64,000 nt of DNA, taken from Rodentolepis nana (Eukaryota > Platyhelminthes > Cestoda > Cyclophyllidea > Hymenolepididae). Location of the stretch: positions 1 to 64,000 of the forward strand of contig UZAE01000006.1 of NCBI GenBank assembly GCA_900617975.1, written 5' to 3'. The notes below the pieces were generated by a model. It saw nothing but the letters and a program-made list of their open reading frames with translations. It did no database searches and was not told the DNA's origin. Shown here in pieces: positions 27,801 to 39,800 of this stretch (its first letter is position 1; every line of letters begins with the position of its first letter). A program made the translations under genes and the position numbers.

Positions 27801-30800
27801 GGCAGCCAGCACACACACTGTTTACCTGACCTTGGACTTTGATGTAAAAATGTAGATGTTACAAGTCAAACGGGTTTTAAGTAATTTATTTTAAATACCA
27901 GGTCAGTAGTTAAATAATTACTAATTCGAATTTACATAGTTTATAGACCGAAATATTATCTATCAAATTCGTTGAATAGGAATGAATCTGAATGCGCATT
28001 AATTAGATTTTGGCATATTTTTTAATAGCACTAAAACAACGGGAAAATGAACTTTAGTTTTTAGCTAGTATTAAAAAGGTTAAGCTATTGTCCTGAACGT
28101 GGTTCGTAGTCGTTGTGGTTAGAATAGCTATGAATCACTTGCCATCGTAAGGAAGTTGGTTAATTTTTTCCAGAATCAGATAAATAATTCGAAGGCTTTC
28201 ACTCAAAACAGGAAAAAATTGCAGGGGAAGATTAATGGACTTAATTTTAGTAATCTAAATATGCTGAGGTATTCCTTCGCAAGTAGTTGCGTTCTAGGAG
28301 GAATAGTACACATTAGCCCTTGATTCTGGACACGGTATACTTTTATCAAACTACTTCATTAGAGGCAGTAATTGTGTGGATTTCACTTAATAGGGTTTCT
28401 CAAATTTCGATGCCTGAATTTATTATTACAAAATATGCTCCCATTGGGGAATCGATTTTCAGTTTGTAATAACAGACCCACAAACGTCATTAAATCTCAC
28501 TTTGATATGCAAGGGTCAATGAAGCCAAGAAGTAAATTTTTTCATTCATCAGCAAGTTTTGTTTCCATTCCCACCGGAAACCCATTAAGCCGTCCTATGG
28601 AGACTTTTGCAAGCTATGAAATTTGATTTAGAAAATAGTAAAATATTAGATATTTCTAATCGACAAGTAGATAATTTATCGGATTTGAAGACCATTTGTG
28701 GTAAAGTTATTCAAATTTCTTAGTTCTTCATCCAATTATCTCAATTCTTGCATAAAATCTCCCAAACTTTCTCACGCCAAGTTGCTCTGAAATTTTAAAC
28801 CTGCGATTCTAAGTTGACAAATGGCGCCATCTCTCTAATCATATCCTACCATCCCAATTTTTCGCAGTGTTTGTAATTTAACATTTTCAAATCAAGAATT
28901 GTAACCTTAAGCTTTGAGACCTCCGTTCCTGCAAATTTTCATTTCTGCTTAACGAATTTTTTGTAGTGTCTCTTTCCTAAAGTAAATACAAGTCGAACTC
29001 ATAAACATGGTTGTAGCTTAACCATTTAATCCCAGTGCAAACATTCAAACCGTTTGAGCTGCCCTTAGTAATCTCATTTACAACTCTTCGACCCCACTGC
29101 AATCACACCACCAATTAACCTAATAAATCTATTTTAATTAACCCATTTCAGCTTAAAATGACAGATCTCTTAATTAAACTCAAAGTAATATGACATTCGG
29201 GAAATTTTTCACTAAATTAGAGGCCATCAAAATTCTGCAAAATGTGAGTGAAAATGTAAAAAAATTATTAGAAAAATCTTACTTAATTAAATTAACTATC
29301 ACGATATGGTTAATAAACAAACACAACGTATGTGGATATAATATATTAGAGGTGTGATAATTGCATAGTATGTGAACTAACCTCGGAATCTGTCGGTTCC
29401 TCGGCATCACCTTCCCCCTTATCGTCGTCAGTTGCTTCCTCGATCACCACCCCAGATCCTAAAATGAGAGCGTAGTATTATTTTTGAGCAAAAATTAAAG
29501 AAGAATTTTTCATGAATTATAGAGAGCTTTAGCATGCTATGCCGTGATAGAGATAAACTATCATTTCTCAACTTTGGTCAATATCAACCTTTTTTAATAG
29601 CACTGATATAGAAAAAAAATCAAAGCCCATAAATTTACAATTTTTGACAATACATAGTGGAACATAACCGTTAACTCGGATTATCTTATGATGAAGGCAC
29701 CCATCCGCACTCGTGGGTGTCTCACAGCAAACTGATTCCGCCGACGTGATGAGTTCTGGTGGTGTATCAGGTGAAGGCTATGGAGACGTATAGAACATGA
29801 TTCAAACGCCAATATCGCCTTCTCTTACGAGTTTAGTACCAATGAAGTTTATTTTGAAAGAGGACCGTACGTTCCTAAGGGCACTAAAGGGTTAAATTAA
29901 TTGCAAGGTTTGAATATAAAAGCCTTCGATGTTCAGAAGTTCATTTCTACTATACTTAATGCCTTATGCCATTTCTAATTGAGTATTCAACTAAATGTTC
30001 CATTTGAATGTTTTCCCATTCCATCTGCAAAAATAGTAATAAGGGTGCATTCGAAGATCACTAAAAATGATAAAGAAGTTTTTCATTTAATTTCTTATTA
30101 ATTAGCAAATTTGATTAATATTAAACATACTAATTTATATATATATATATATATATATATGCATGTGGACGCATGCAAACACTGAGGGTTTTAGAAAGTT
30201 AAGCTATAGAACAAAAACTTACACTTCTAGCATGAAACCAAGACGACCAAGTCATTAAACAAAGCATTTGAATGACCTAAACCTTCCTATTTCACTTATA
30301 TCCCTTCCCTCTAGATAACTATTTCCCTTTCTAAAGGGTTTCCCTGCCGATTGCATTTGTCCTGCGTTAAAATAGCTTGATTGCTGGTATTTTGGGTGTT
30401 TTATACAGTAATAAACTTGATATCAATCATATTAGTATGTTAGAGGTACATATTTCCCCATCTAATCAATCGATATTGCTAAAGTAAAACCTTCGAATCA
30501 TACCTTCAATGGGCTTTGCAGGGATGGCCAAATCTCCAAATAGGCTGTTTAGATCGTTTGAGAGAAGGCTGTTTCTAGTTGTATCTTCAAACATTTTGGT
30601 AAGCGAAGCAACATCGATTTGATCCAAGGATCCATTAAAAAATATGGAAATTGGCGTATCTGAAGGGTCGATATCCTTTGCCTAGAAGAAAAGATTATTT
30701 TTGATCATCAATACAAAACTGAGAGTATTCATTTGTCAGCCAATCCAATGGCGACGACTATTTGTCGTCAAGGATGACTTTTCAATTAAGCAGAATTTAA

Positions 30801-33800
30801 TACTTCCATTTTAATTAGCAATAGCTCTTAAAGACATTCAAATAAAATTGATTATATTGGTCATGAAATCAACCATTTCGGACCAAAGTAAAATTGGAAG
30901 TACGAAACACCGGTAAAACATTTCGCTCAACGTAGACAATATTTCACTTGTGTTTTATTCATTTTTAGTAAAATATCAAACCATCATTAATTTTTTCGAT
31001 TTTTGAGCAGTATGAGTTGCGCTATAGTGCATGAAGTTTGTGTCGCATTACAATAATTTTTCGGCATAACAACAGGAAATAGTGAATTTTTCAATTCGTG
31101 GAATTTTAATCTAAAATAATATGTCAATGCAGAAAATGTTTATAAATTATTAGTTTTACTAAGATAGCTTTTGCATTAGACAGTTTTCCACTAAGTTTAA
31201 ATGTAAACATATTTTCTAGTTCTGTTTAATTAATAATCCTCAAACTTTTTTCATTTAAATGTTGGGATTTTTTGCCCTGACATTTTATTCAATTTAAATC
31301 AAAGCTTATTTAAAGTTTTTAATCGGTTTACTCGGTAATTAAAACGAGGCAATTTTTTCTAAATTATGAACAATTTTGGCATGACATTTAGCCATCCCTG
31401 GGGACCCATCAAACGCTAAAATTCAAATAGCTTTAAAAGGTGAAATAAATTTTGAGGGAAAATGACTGCTTAAATCAGGATCTTTTCTCTATCTGTGATT
31501 CGTTCCATTCGTTCCTTCTTCTAAGATCATGCAAACAGCCGTCCAAAATGTTGTCAACAATAGAACCCAATCAAAATATACATTTTTCTCAATTCTCTGT
31601 GGCAGGAATTTTTATTCTTTTCCCATTTTTCATTTTCGTGAAAAATATAAATCACGTTGAAATATATGTTCACAAGCTATTCGTGGCACATCTGTGTGCG
31701 ATGGAACGGTTCAAGTCATATATTTTGAGGGATCAACTTCTCCACTTTCCAAAATCGATTTCAAACTATTTGTTAATTAAAATTGATCAATTATTTGAGC
31801 ATGTTTGTGCTCAAATTTTTGTGCTTAAACCGATTTGAAGCAGGGCATTCTGGCCAAGACGCACCTGCAGAGTGTGGATGACAAATTCTACGCTAATTGG
31901 CTTTGTGTTGACTGTCAATTTTGCAGTCCAACACCTAGATTTTTACGCTCTGTCGCTCTATTTTAATACATACTTTCTTCTCTCGCATGTTCATCTCACC
32001 TGAGCAAAATACTTTATATTTTTTAAGTGTGGTTTCTAAAATCGAATAGGGAAAGATTTTCAGTCATTACGAAGTATTCAAGCCCAAGAGAGTCAAGATC
32101 CTTCCAATCCGGTGAGCTCAGTTTACTCGTCTCCTATCTGCAACACAGAAACTAATTTTTAAATTAAAATGACTGGAGTAAACAGTTTGCTATTTGAAAT
32201 TTTTTAAATCGATTACTATTACGAGATCCATGGGAGGACAAAACGATAAAAATTTGATTTGAAAAACTCCTAATGGCATTTTTCTAAACATATCATGTGA
32301 TTCTAGACTCTATAGCCAAAATGCCCTGTCCAATATATTTAAATAAGTCAAAAATTGATAGAATCCTTGCATTAAAAACTTTAATTCCTGAATGTACTTA
32401 ACAAGATTATTGTCATCAGTCATACGATTCTACGGGCGTTTCTAATAATTAAACTGTTCTTGCTAGTATTGCTTATAGAACTGTAAATTAGCGAAAATTG
32501 ATGCTCCTTATTTCAGTTGACTTAATTCTTGCCGAAATTAAGCTCTTTGGTATCTCAGTAAGAGGAGTCCCCACTTTTGCACTTTTGCGTATTAGCCTAT
32601 ATAATTACATCTTTTAATGTGGTTTAGCTTAGGCATTTGAGAATTGATTCATCATGCGTGTATGAAATCTAATGAAAAAAGTGAACAATTGCATTTCAGA
32701 TATATCGAATTTTTGTGCTATTCTATTAAAGGTTCCTTCGTCTCTGCTTGAATGTTTGATTATTCATTTTAATATTTAAACGAATCTAATCAAATAAATT
32801 ATTTAAAGATTTCTAATAGTGCATGGTCCTAGTTAATTTGCAAAATAAGCTTTAAATTAGTTTTCGGTGTAATTTAAACGTCGCCAAAATCTTTTCGCCA
32901 CACTGACACAAATAGTTTGAGGAAGATTTAACCTAACAGGTTCTAGCCAGATGTTGTTTTTGTAAGCGTTTTTTGACGCAAAACTTGTCAACGCTGACTA
33001 ACGGGCATCTTATTCTTCCGTTTGCGCATTCAAAAAGTTGAGCAATTAGTGGCGTGGACAGTAAATAGCTAACTCACTCGTTGACTAATCATGCCATAGC
33101 CCTGGTAGAGAGGCAATCCATCGAATATGGAAGGAAAGGCGCTGCCTTTCAAGGTGGTTGTCTTGGTAGTTGTTGTCGTCGTCGTTTTACCATTTTGAGA
33201 CGTAAAGTGGTCAAATATGGTAGCTGAACCGTCAGAGGCTGAATTTTTGGCTAAGTCTAAACGCGTTGCGAACTGTCTTTCACATTCCTAAAAAATAATC
33301 AAGAAAACATTCAATCCTGACATTTGTCAATTCGGTTTCCCACAATTTGCAAGTAATATTTCCGGCATACTTCATTAACCGGGTATAAAATTGTTATTTT
33401 TAAACAGAAGCTTTGAGAATATTTTTATTTCTATGCCATTGTTTTAATGGGCACTTTATTTAAGCTAAACTAATAGTCCATGAGATTTTTCATATACACT
33501 GGGTTCTTATTTCAAATTTTAATTAATTAATTTTCAAATTATCGAAATACGGTAAATAGACAACTAATTTGGGTAGAATGCCTCAATTTAACTGTAACTT
33601 TCAACCATTGCCTGATATATTATTAAGTTAAATACATGGCATTAAATTTCTTCGTTCATGAGAAATTCGAACTTTAATTTCGTTTTTTATATAAAGTTTT
33701 TGATAAATTCTACATGACAATCGACTTTTAGATTTATAGCTATGGATATTGGATCAATTTAAAAAAATAACTAAATTAATTGAAACTTTATATCTAAGAG

Positions 33801-36800
33801 ACCAATAGTTTTGATTCAGAAATAATCAAACTAATAGACATTCAAAATTTGACCCATTTCTCCATGTGATTTATCAATGTTATTTTGATTTCTTTGCAGA
33901 TGGAAAGCAGTGTGTCTGTTATTCGCTATGATGGACTGAATTCAGCGTAATTTTGATTAGTCGTTTTGCGGATTTCAGGAAAATTTGACAGCACTCGAAT
34001 ATATGTTTATACGTAGTCATAGCAACACATATTCCCATGTAGTGTGAATGAACGTCTAGCTTGACCCGAGTATGTATCCAGCGCACTATTGGCGCATATT
34101 AAATAAATATCTCTGCAGATTGTGTACCAAGGGGTGAATTCACATTTGCAATAATCGGTGTACGTATATAAATAACCAGTTGTGGGAAACAGAACTTTGC
34201 TCTTGGGTAATCTTGCTGCTCCTACCAGATCACTGTTATGAAATAAAACTGTATGTTTTTAAGCTTGTAAAAAAGAGTATTTCTGCGTGTGTCAGCCAGC
34301 ATTTGGTTTAAATTAAATGGAATATTATTATCATTATTATTAAGGGATTGAAATTCTAATCTATTGACTTTAGGCACATGACAAACAGAAAGTACCAAAA
34401 TTCTCACTTTTGTTTAACAAAAGTGAATATCCTATTTAGTACCTAACACATGATTTTATTTTCAATATTTTTTCTCTAAAAGGTATTTTCAATTAAATTT
34501 TGCGCTTCATACTTAGCTATAAAAATTAATTTCAAATTAAAATTTGATTTTAGAATGGACTTATAATCTTTTAAAATAACAATTTTTAAATAAAATCGAA
34601 CTTTAAGTAAGTTTGATTGACCTGTTTGTTTGCATCACTCTTGTGCTGTGGAAGGATAAATTCAATTATTACCCAAACTTCAACAGAAAAATATTTTGAC
34701 TATAAAAAATATTAACGATCGGATATGAATCAATGTTCTCTCTTTGTTTATTTTGCAATTTAGCTAACCTTTTTGAAGTCATTAATTATAAAGAAGACAG
34801 ATTAAAAAGCTATCAATTTTAAAATTATTGGAATTTTAGGTTTTTCTTACCCGCAAGGCAGTCATTGCTGCTGAATCTTCATTCGGAAAACTAAAATATA
34901 AATGCGTTTAAAAATAATAAAGTACTTTTGAAATTTATACATTGTTTAATTTTAGGAATTAATTTTACTCTGTATTTCCGTCGAAAAGTGCTCCGCCATC
35001 TTCTCCACTAATTTGTTTCGATCTTGCTTCTGCATCACCTTGAAAAAACGTATTTTTATAATTATCGAACATTTTTAGCTAGATGCTCAAAAATTGTAAT
35101 ATTTATGTCCAGGGACTTACCTGCAACGCTAAAAATTAACAAAAAAACAGGTTAGGAACAGTGAAAGAAACAGTGATTGCTTGTAAGGCAGCACGTCATT
35201 AGCCTTTCCATATGGTAAAGCTCTATTTTAACACTCGTATTAACAACACTCAAGTGTTTTAATGTGTTGTCGAAAGAAAAAAAGTGGCCAAATAATAATC
35301 CTTGGGCTTTGCTCACCTTTTTCTGTCCACTTTGGTGTGTCGAGAGGCAAATACTGCCGAAACGGATGTTGTAACACGTTTTCTAACCGTTTTTGTTGTG
35401 GTTTTGCCCTGAGATGTTCCAGCGCTCGATTCATTTTCAGGTGTTTTATCATTGGTATGAACCTAATATAATTAAGAAGTCGAATTCAGTACTTTGTTTG
35501 GATTAGAACCAATAAGTTATGTTCATTTCTTTAGAAATTAACAGACCTATTGAAGTACTAAAATAATTATTTTCTGGGTGCCCATTTATATCCAAACACT
35601 AAATTAGCTTAAATTTATAATGAGATGCGAGTAACTTGAAACCTGAATCATTCCGGAAACTTTGAGAATAATACCTGAAATTTGAGTATTTGCTATACTA
35701 AATCATGGCAAAATGAGATGATAGCATTTCATGATAATAAATAAAGTACATTATGGGGATTAAATTCAGATGAATTGGAACTCTTTTTATAACCTGATTC
35801 CATCTTCTGGTTGTAACTGAAGTTGAAATTTAAAAAGAACGGTTATTCATATGTTCTAATAACATGAAGTAACTTATTTAATAATTTCAAATGAATGGAG
35901 TTCCCTTTGAGTGAAATCATTTGGGCACTGGTTTTTTGGCAAAAATCAATTCCGATGCCGACAACACAGAATCAGATGCAGCTGAACTAAACACATTTTG
36001 AATATTGTGGATACAACCAATACACAGATCAGAAAATTCGAGTAGCTTCTTTTTGGAAAAACTTTCAGTCAATATGGTATATCAAAAGATTATTTAAAAG
36101 CCAAGAAACTTGGCGGTCTGGCTTCAGAAAATACTCCTTCTTGAATGGGGTGTGCGATAGACTTACCTCCACGTGATGCACCCTGGGCAGTGTATACTCA
36201 TACGGCAAAAAAGTCTATTAACCGACAGTTGACCTCTGACTTCAAACTACTATCAGCCCACTGTATGTCCTACATTCTCATACGGCAAAAAAGTCTATTA
36301 ACCGACAGTTGACCTCTGACTTCAAACTACTATCAGCCCACTGTATGTCATATTTGACGCCTTTCGCAGTACTCATCATACCTTTTCTTTCCCTTTGTGA
36401 CTGTATTTCTCTTTTACATCTTTGAATCACTCTTCTCTTCCTCCTCTCTTCTTTTCCTTACTTTAATGTTCCTCCTCCCCTTTGTGAAGCCTGAAGTCAA
36501 CTAAGGAATTAATGATAGCTATCAAAACGCCTAACATTTGAAATAAATAAAATTTTTCCTGACCTCACCCTCCCCCTTTCAATTTCTTTTCTCATTGAAC
36601 TCATGAAATTTCTCCAAATTAAATCTCATTGAAGGATTTTACAATACCACGAACACCACCATATTCAAAACCACTGAATATCAGGTGATTTTAATGTTGA
36701 ATTAAACAAATTTCTCAATTGTGAAGTCAAAGTGCATTAAAATGTACTTTATGAAGGTATTTCCTGAAGTAATCCAAGCTTATCTTCACAACAGCTGTCA

Positions 36801-39800
36801 AATAGGGGTTTAAACCATCTTTTTATGCCTCATTAATTTTAGGGGTCAAAAATGATTAATATGCATTTTTACTTTAATAAATGATTAAGAATCATTTACT
36901 TTTCACTTGATATTAAATTAAAATTTTGCTCTAAAGCACCTAAAAAAATATCTTACAAAAATAGCCCCAAATGATATTTGCGTTTCTGTATTTGTACTTA
37001 CGATTTGTAATAAATTAATTATTAATTATTATTAATGAATTAACAATAAAATATAATGACAAAGGATGGAATGACTTAATTTATTAAAATCTTTATGCTC
37101 CATCTTTCATCTTGCAAATCCAGGCATTTCAATTTAACATAAATTTATTAATTATCGCATCTACTGAAGAAATATATTAAACTCAAGTGCAGTTACGAAT
37201 AATTTAAGGGAAAATTGCAATGACGGCTTAAAAGTGGATTGATTTCCTTTGTGGGTATTTTGATTTTCACTTAAGCTCAATATTGAACCATAGATTACTT
37301 GGCACAATAGCCTGATAATAGAGATTAGTAATAGCTTTTAAGAAAGGAGTCTTTAAATAATGAGTGGAGTCTGAATCTGTTAGAAATGTCATGGCAAAAT
37401 GTCCATGCAGACCCACAGCTACTGCCATCTTTCCCTATTTCCTTCTCAGCGTCGTTATATATTAATGTTTTGTGACCTGGGGTGAGCGATAGATTTACCT
37501 TCACGTGGTGCACCCTGGGCAACTATATTCATACGGCAAAAGAAGTCTATAAACCGGCAGTTGACTTCGGACTTCAAACTACCATCACCTCACTGTATGT
37601 CGAATTCCACCACTTTCACAGTACTCGCCTCACCTTTTTCCCTGCCTTTGTGTCTGTCTGTCTCTTTTACATCTGTGAACCATTATTCTGTCCCCCTCTC
37701 GATTTTTTTCACTTTGCTGTTCCGCCTCCTCCCTATGAAATCCAAAGTCAACTAAAGAGCTAATAATGACTATCAAAACGCCTGCCATTTGAAATAAATA
37801 AATATTTTTTAACCCTCCTAAATCTTAAGAGGAACTGATGTCTACTTACTAATATATAAAGTATAGTTCAGCTCATTAACCTATTGTCTAGAGCCTCGGT
37901 TTACGATTTAATCAGTATATTTTGACAGTCTCAATGCTGAAGTGATTACGGCAGCCTCTGCCTCTAATTACATAACGTTTTGCCAAATTTCATATCTAGA
38001 CTTCAAAGCAACATTAATATTTCGGCTCTGGACCAAAAATTTTTAAAACAAAACACTATGAAATTCTGATAAATATGCTGATAAGTGGACAAAATATTCT
38101 CATTATCTTGATTTAAAAGAACGTTATTTTGTAGAACGGAAATTGAGTTTTCCATTAACTTAATAATTTTTTTCACTTTGTGCTGGCTCTGTATTTTGTC
38201 TCCTGGTAGAAGGGAAGGACCTAGTCGCTTTGTAAAATCCCTTAACTCATAGCTCAGAAAAGACCTTTGTATTCAAGCTGAAACATGTAATCTGGAACTT
38301 TTTAGTAGATCATATGATTAATTTTAGTGGATGCATGTTTTTAAAAAATAAATATATGAAATATTTCAATGTGAAAGACGGGCACAATCTTTCAAGGAAA
38401 ATCAAATTATCACAAAGTATTTTCATACTATAAAACTGTCATAAAAGGCACTGGTTAAAGGATATCGATTATGCTTATCTTCTGTAGTGTGATCCATTTC
38501 TACAAATCGCTTGCTTCTTGGAATGGCACATTTGGAGGTTAGTTACCTTGTACTGAAAATATTGACAAATAAATATTTGATCATTATTTTTTACTTAATA
38601 AAGAGAGGGTTGACATTAAGATTTAAAATTGTGGACTTTTAATCTGCAGAAGCCTTTTTAACTTTCTATTCTATGTCTAATTTCTATCCACTCAGCCTAA
38701 GTCGCAATTGTATTTCTGTGTGTCGTATATGAGTGAATAAATGAAAGATATCTTGAAAAGTTAGAGAAGTATTAACCTCAACAACTTCGGAAGTCTGCGT
38801 TTGCGGCTTCATGAAGGTAACTTGAGTGATATTCATAGGTTTTTTCGAGTCGCTATCGTCTCCCGAAACATGTGTAAGTCGAACACATTCCGATCCTGTT
38901 GGCGTAGTTTGAACCGCACCTTCTCCAGGAACAGGTGGAAGAGCAGGAGTTCCCTGGAACGCTGAAGTACCTTCCTGGATAGCTCCTTCTCCCTCTGTAG
39001 GTCCAACAACTGCGGTCGAACCTGGTGCCACCACACAGACCCTTCGAACTGTGGTAGTTGTTCGAAGTGTCGTGGTTGTGGTGGTCTTTAGTTTCTTGAC
39101 TCGGCCGTTGGGATCCGTTATTGTGGATATTGTAGTAGTGGTATTAACTTTCTCTGTGGGGGGAGATTGAGCGATTATCCAAGAAGACACAACTCCTTCA
39201 GCTGAAAATAAATAAACAGTTATTTAGACAAAAAACAAGTTGGAAGGAGTGTAACAATTAATACTGTCCATCCACACAACGCAAATCAGTTTATTCTGTG
39301 AGCACCACTTTAAACCCTGAATTTGATATCCCACGCGATTCTAATACTAGTTGTTGCCTTGATCAATTTTCAGGGCACCACAATTTTGAGGTTTAAGGAG
39401 AAAAGTGTAATCAACGTAATGAGAGTCTTTTTGACGTTGTCTATTTATTTCTCCTCATTATTACAGTTTCCTTTCAGATCAACAGTGAACAGTGCAAATG
39501 ATGTCTGGCATCACCGGTAGGGCTTGTCTTAATAGACGGCAAATATATTGGGAAGAATTCAAGACTTCAAGAAGCAACGAACTTAAAGCTTAAACAATGG
39601 CGAAGTGGACGCCTGGCCAAGAACCGAAGCTGTTGCAGAGTTTAGACTGCGTACTGGACATGATTGCCTGGCGAAGAACCTTCATAGAATAGGAGTATAC
39701 GCTTAACCAGCTTGGCCCCTATTTGGCCTACAGGCCGAAATGAAAAAGATCCAACTGGTACGGTTTTCAGCCCCCCACAGAGAGCGATAGAAACCCAGAG

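Larger units (their letters stand above)
29459..33077. other. RhoGEF introns 8 and 7 around exon 8
   Basis: 1.0 and 2.4 kb introns. They contain an (AT)n run and a coding-like but phase-incompatible stretch at 29777-29685. A 128-codon plus-strand ORF at 31452-31838 is very AT-rich and shows no domain. Confidence 0.5.
35463..38776. other. RhoGEF intron 2
   Basis: A 3.3 kb intron carrying two SINE-like copies less than 1 kb apart (36148-36553, 37479-37804); the rest is unremarkable AT-rich DNA. Confidence 0.6.

Noticed and set aside
29697..29722. CACCCA...TGGGTG hairpin as a terminator or ncRNA
   Set aside because: Short imperfect palindrome in a eukaryotic intron with no flanking support for an RNA gene.
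29685..29777. Coding-like minus-strand stretch (PSPDTPPELITSAESV...) after an acceptor-like CTCCATAG
   Set aside because: It can only start in phase 0, but the flanking exons (30504 and 29458) need phase 1; joined in phase 1 it hits TGA at once. The stretch also contains a CACCCA/TGGGTG hairpin. It may be old coding sequence, but it does not fit this gene.
31452..31838. 128-codon plus-strand ORF
   Set aside because: Very AT-rich, rich in Phe/Ile/Leu/Asn/His with no domain or splice context; inside a RhoGEF intron. Typical chance ORF.
36148..37804. Two same-orientation repeats 0.9 kb apart as LTRs of one element
   Set aside because: They are ordinary members of the dispersed SINE-like family with their own 3' tails, no TG...CA ends, and no retroviral coding sequence between them.
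38833..39036. Alternative-frame ORF over RhoGEF exon 2
   Set aside because: Shadow of the phase-coherent frame; it does not connect to neighbouring exons.
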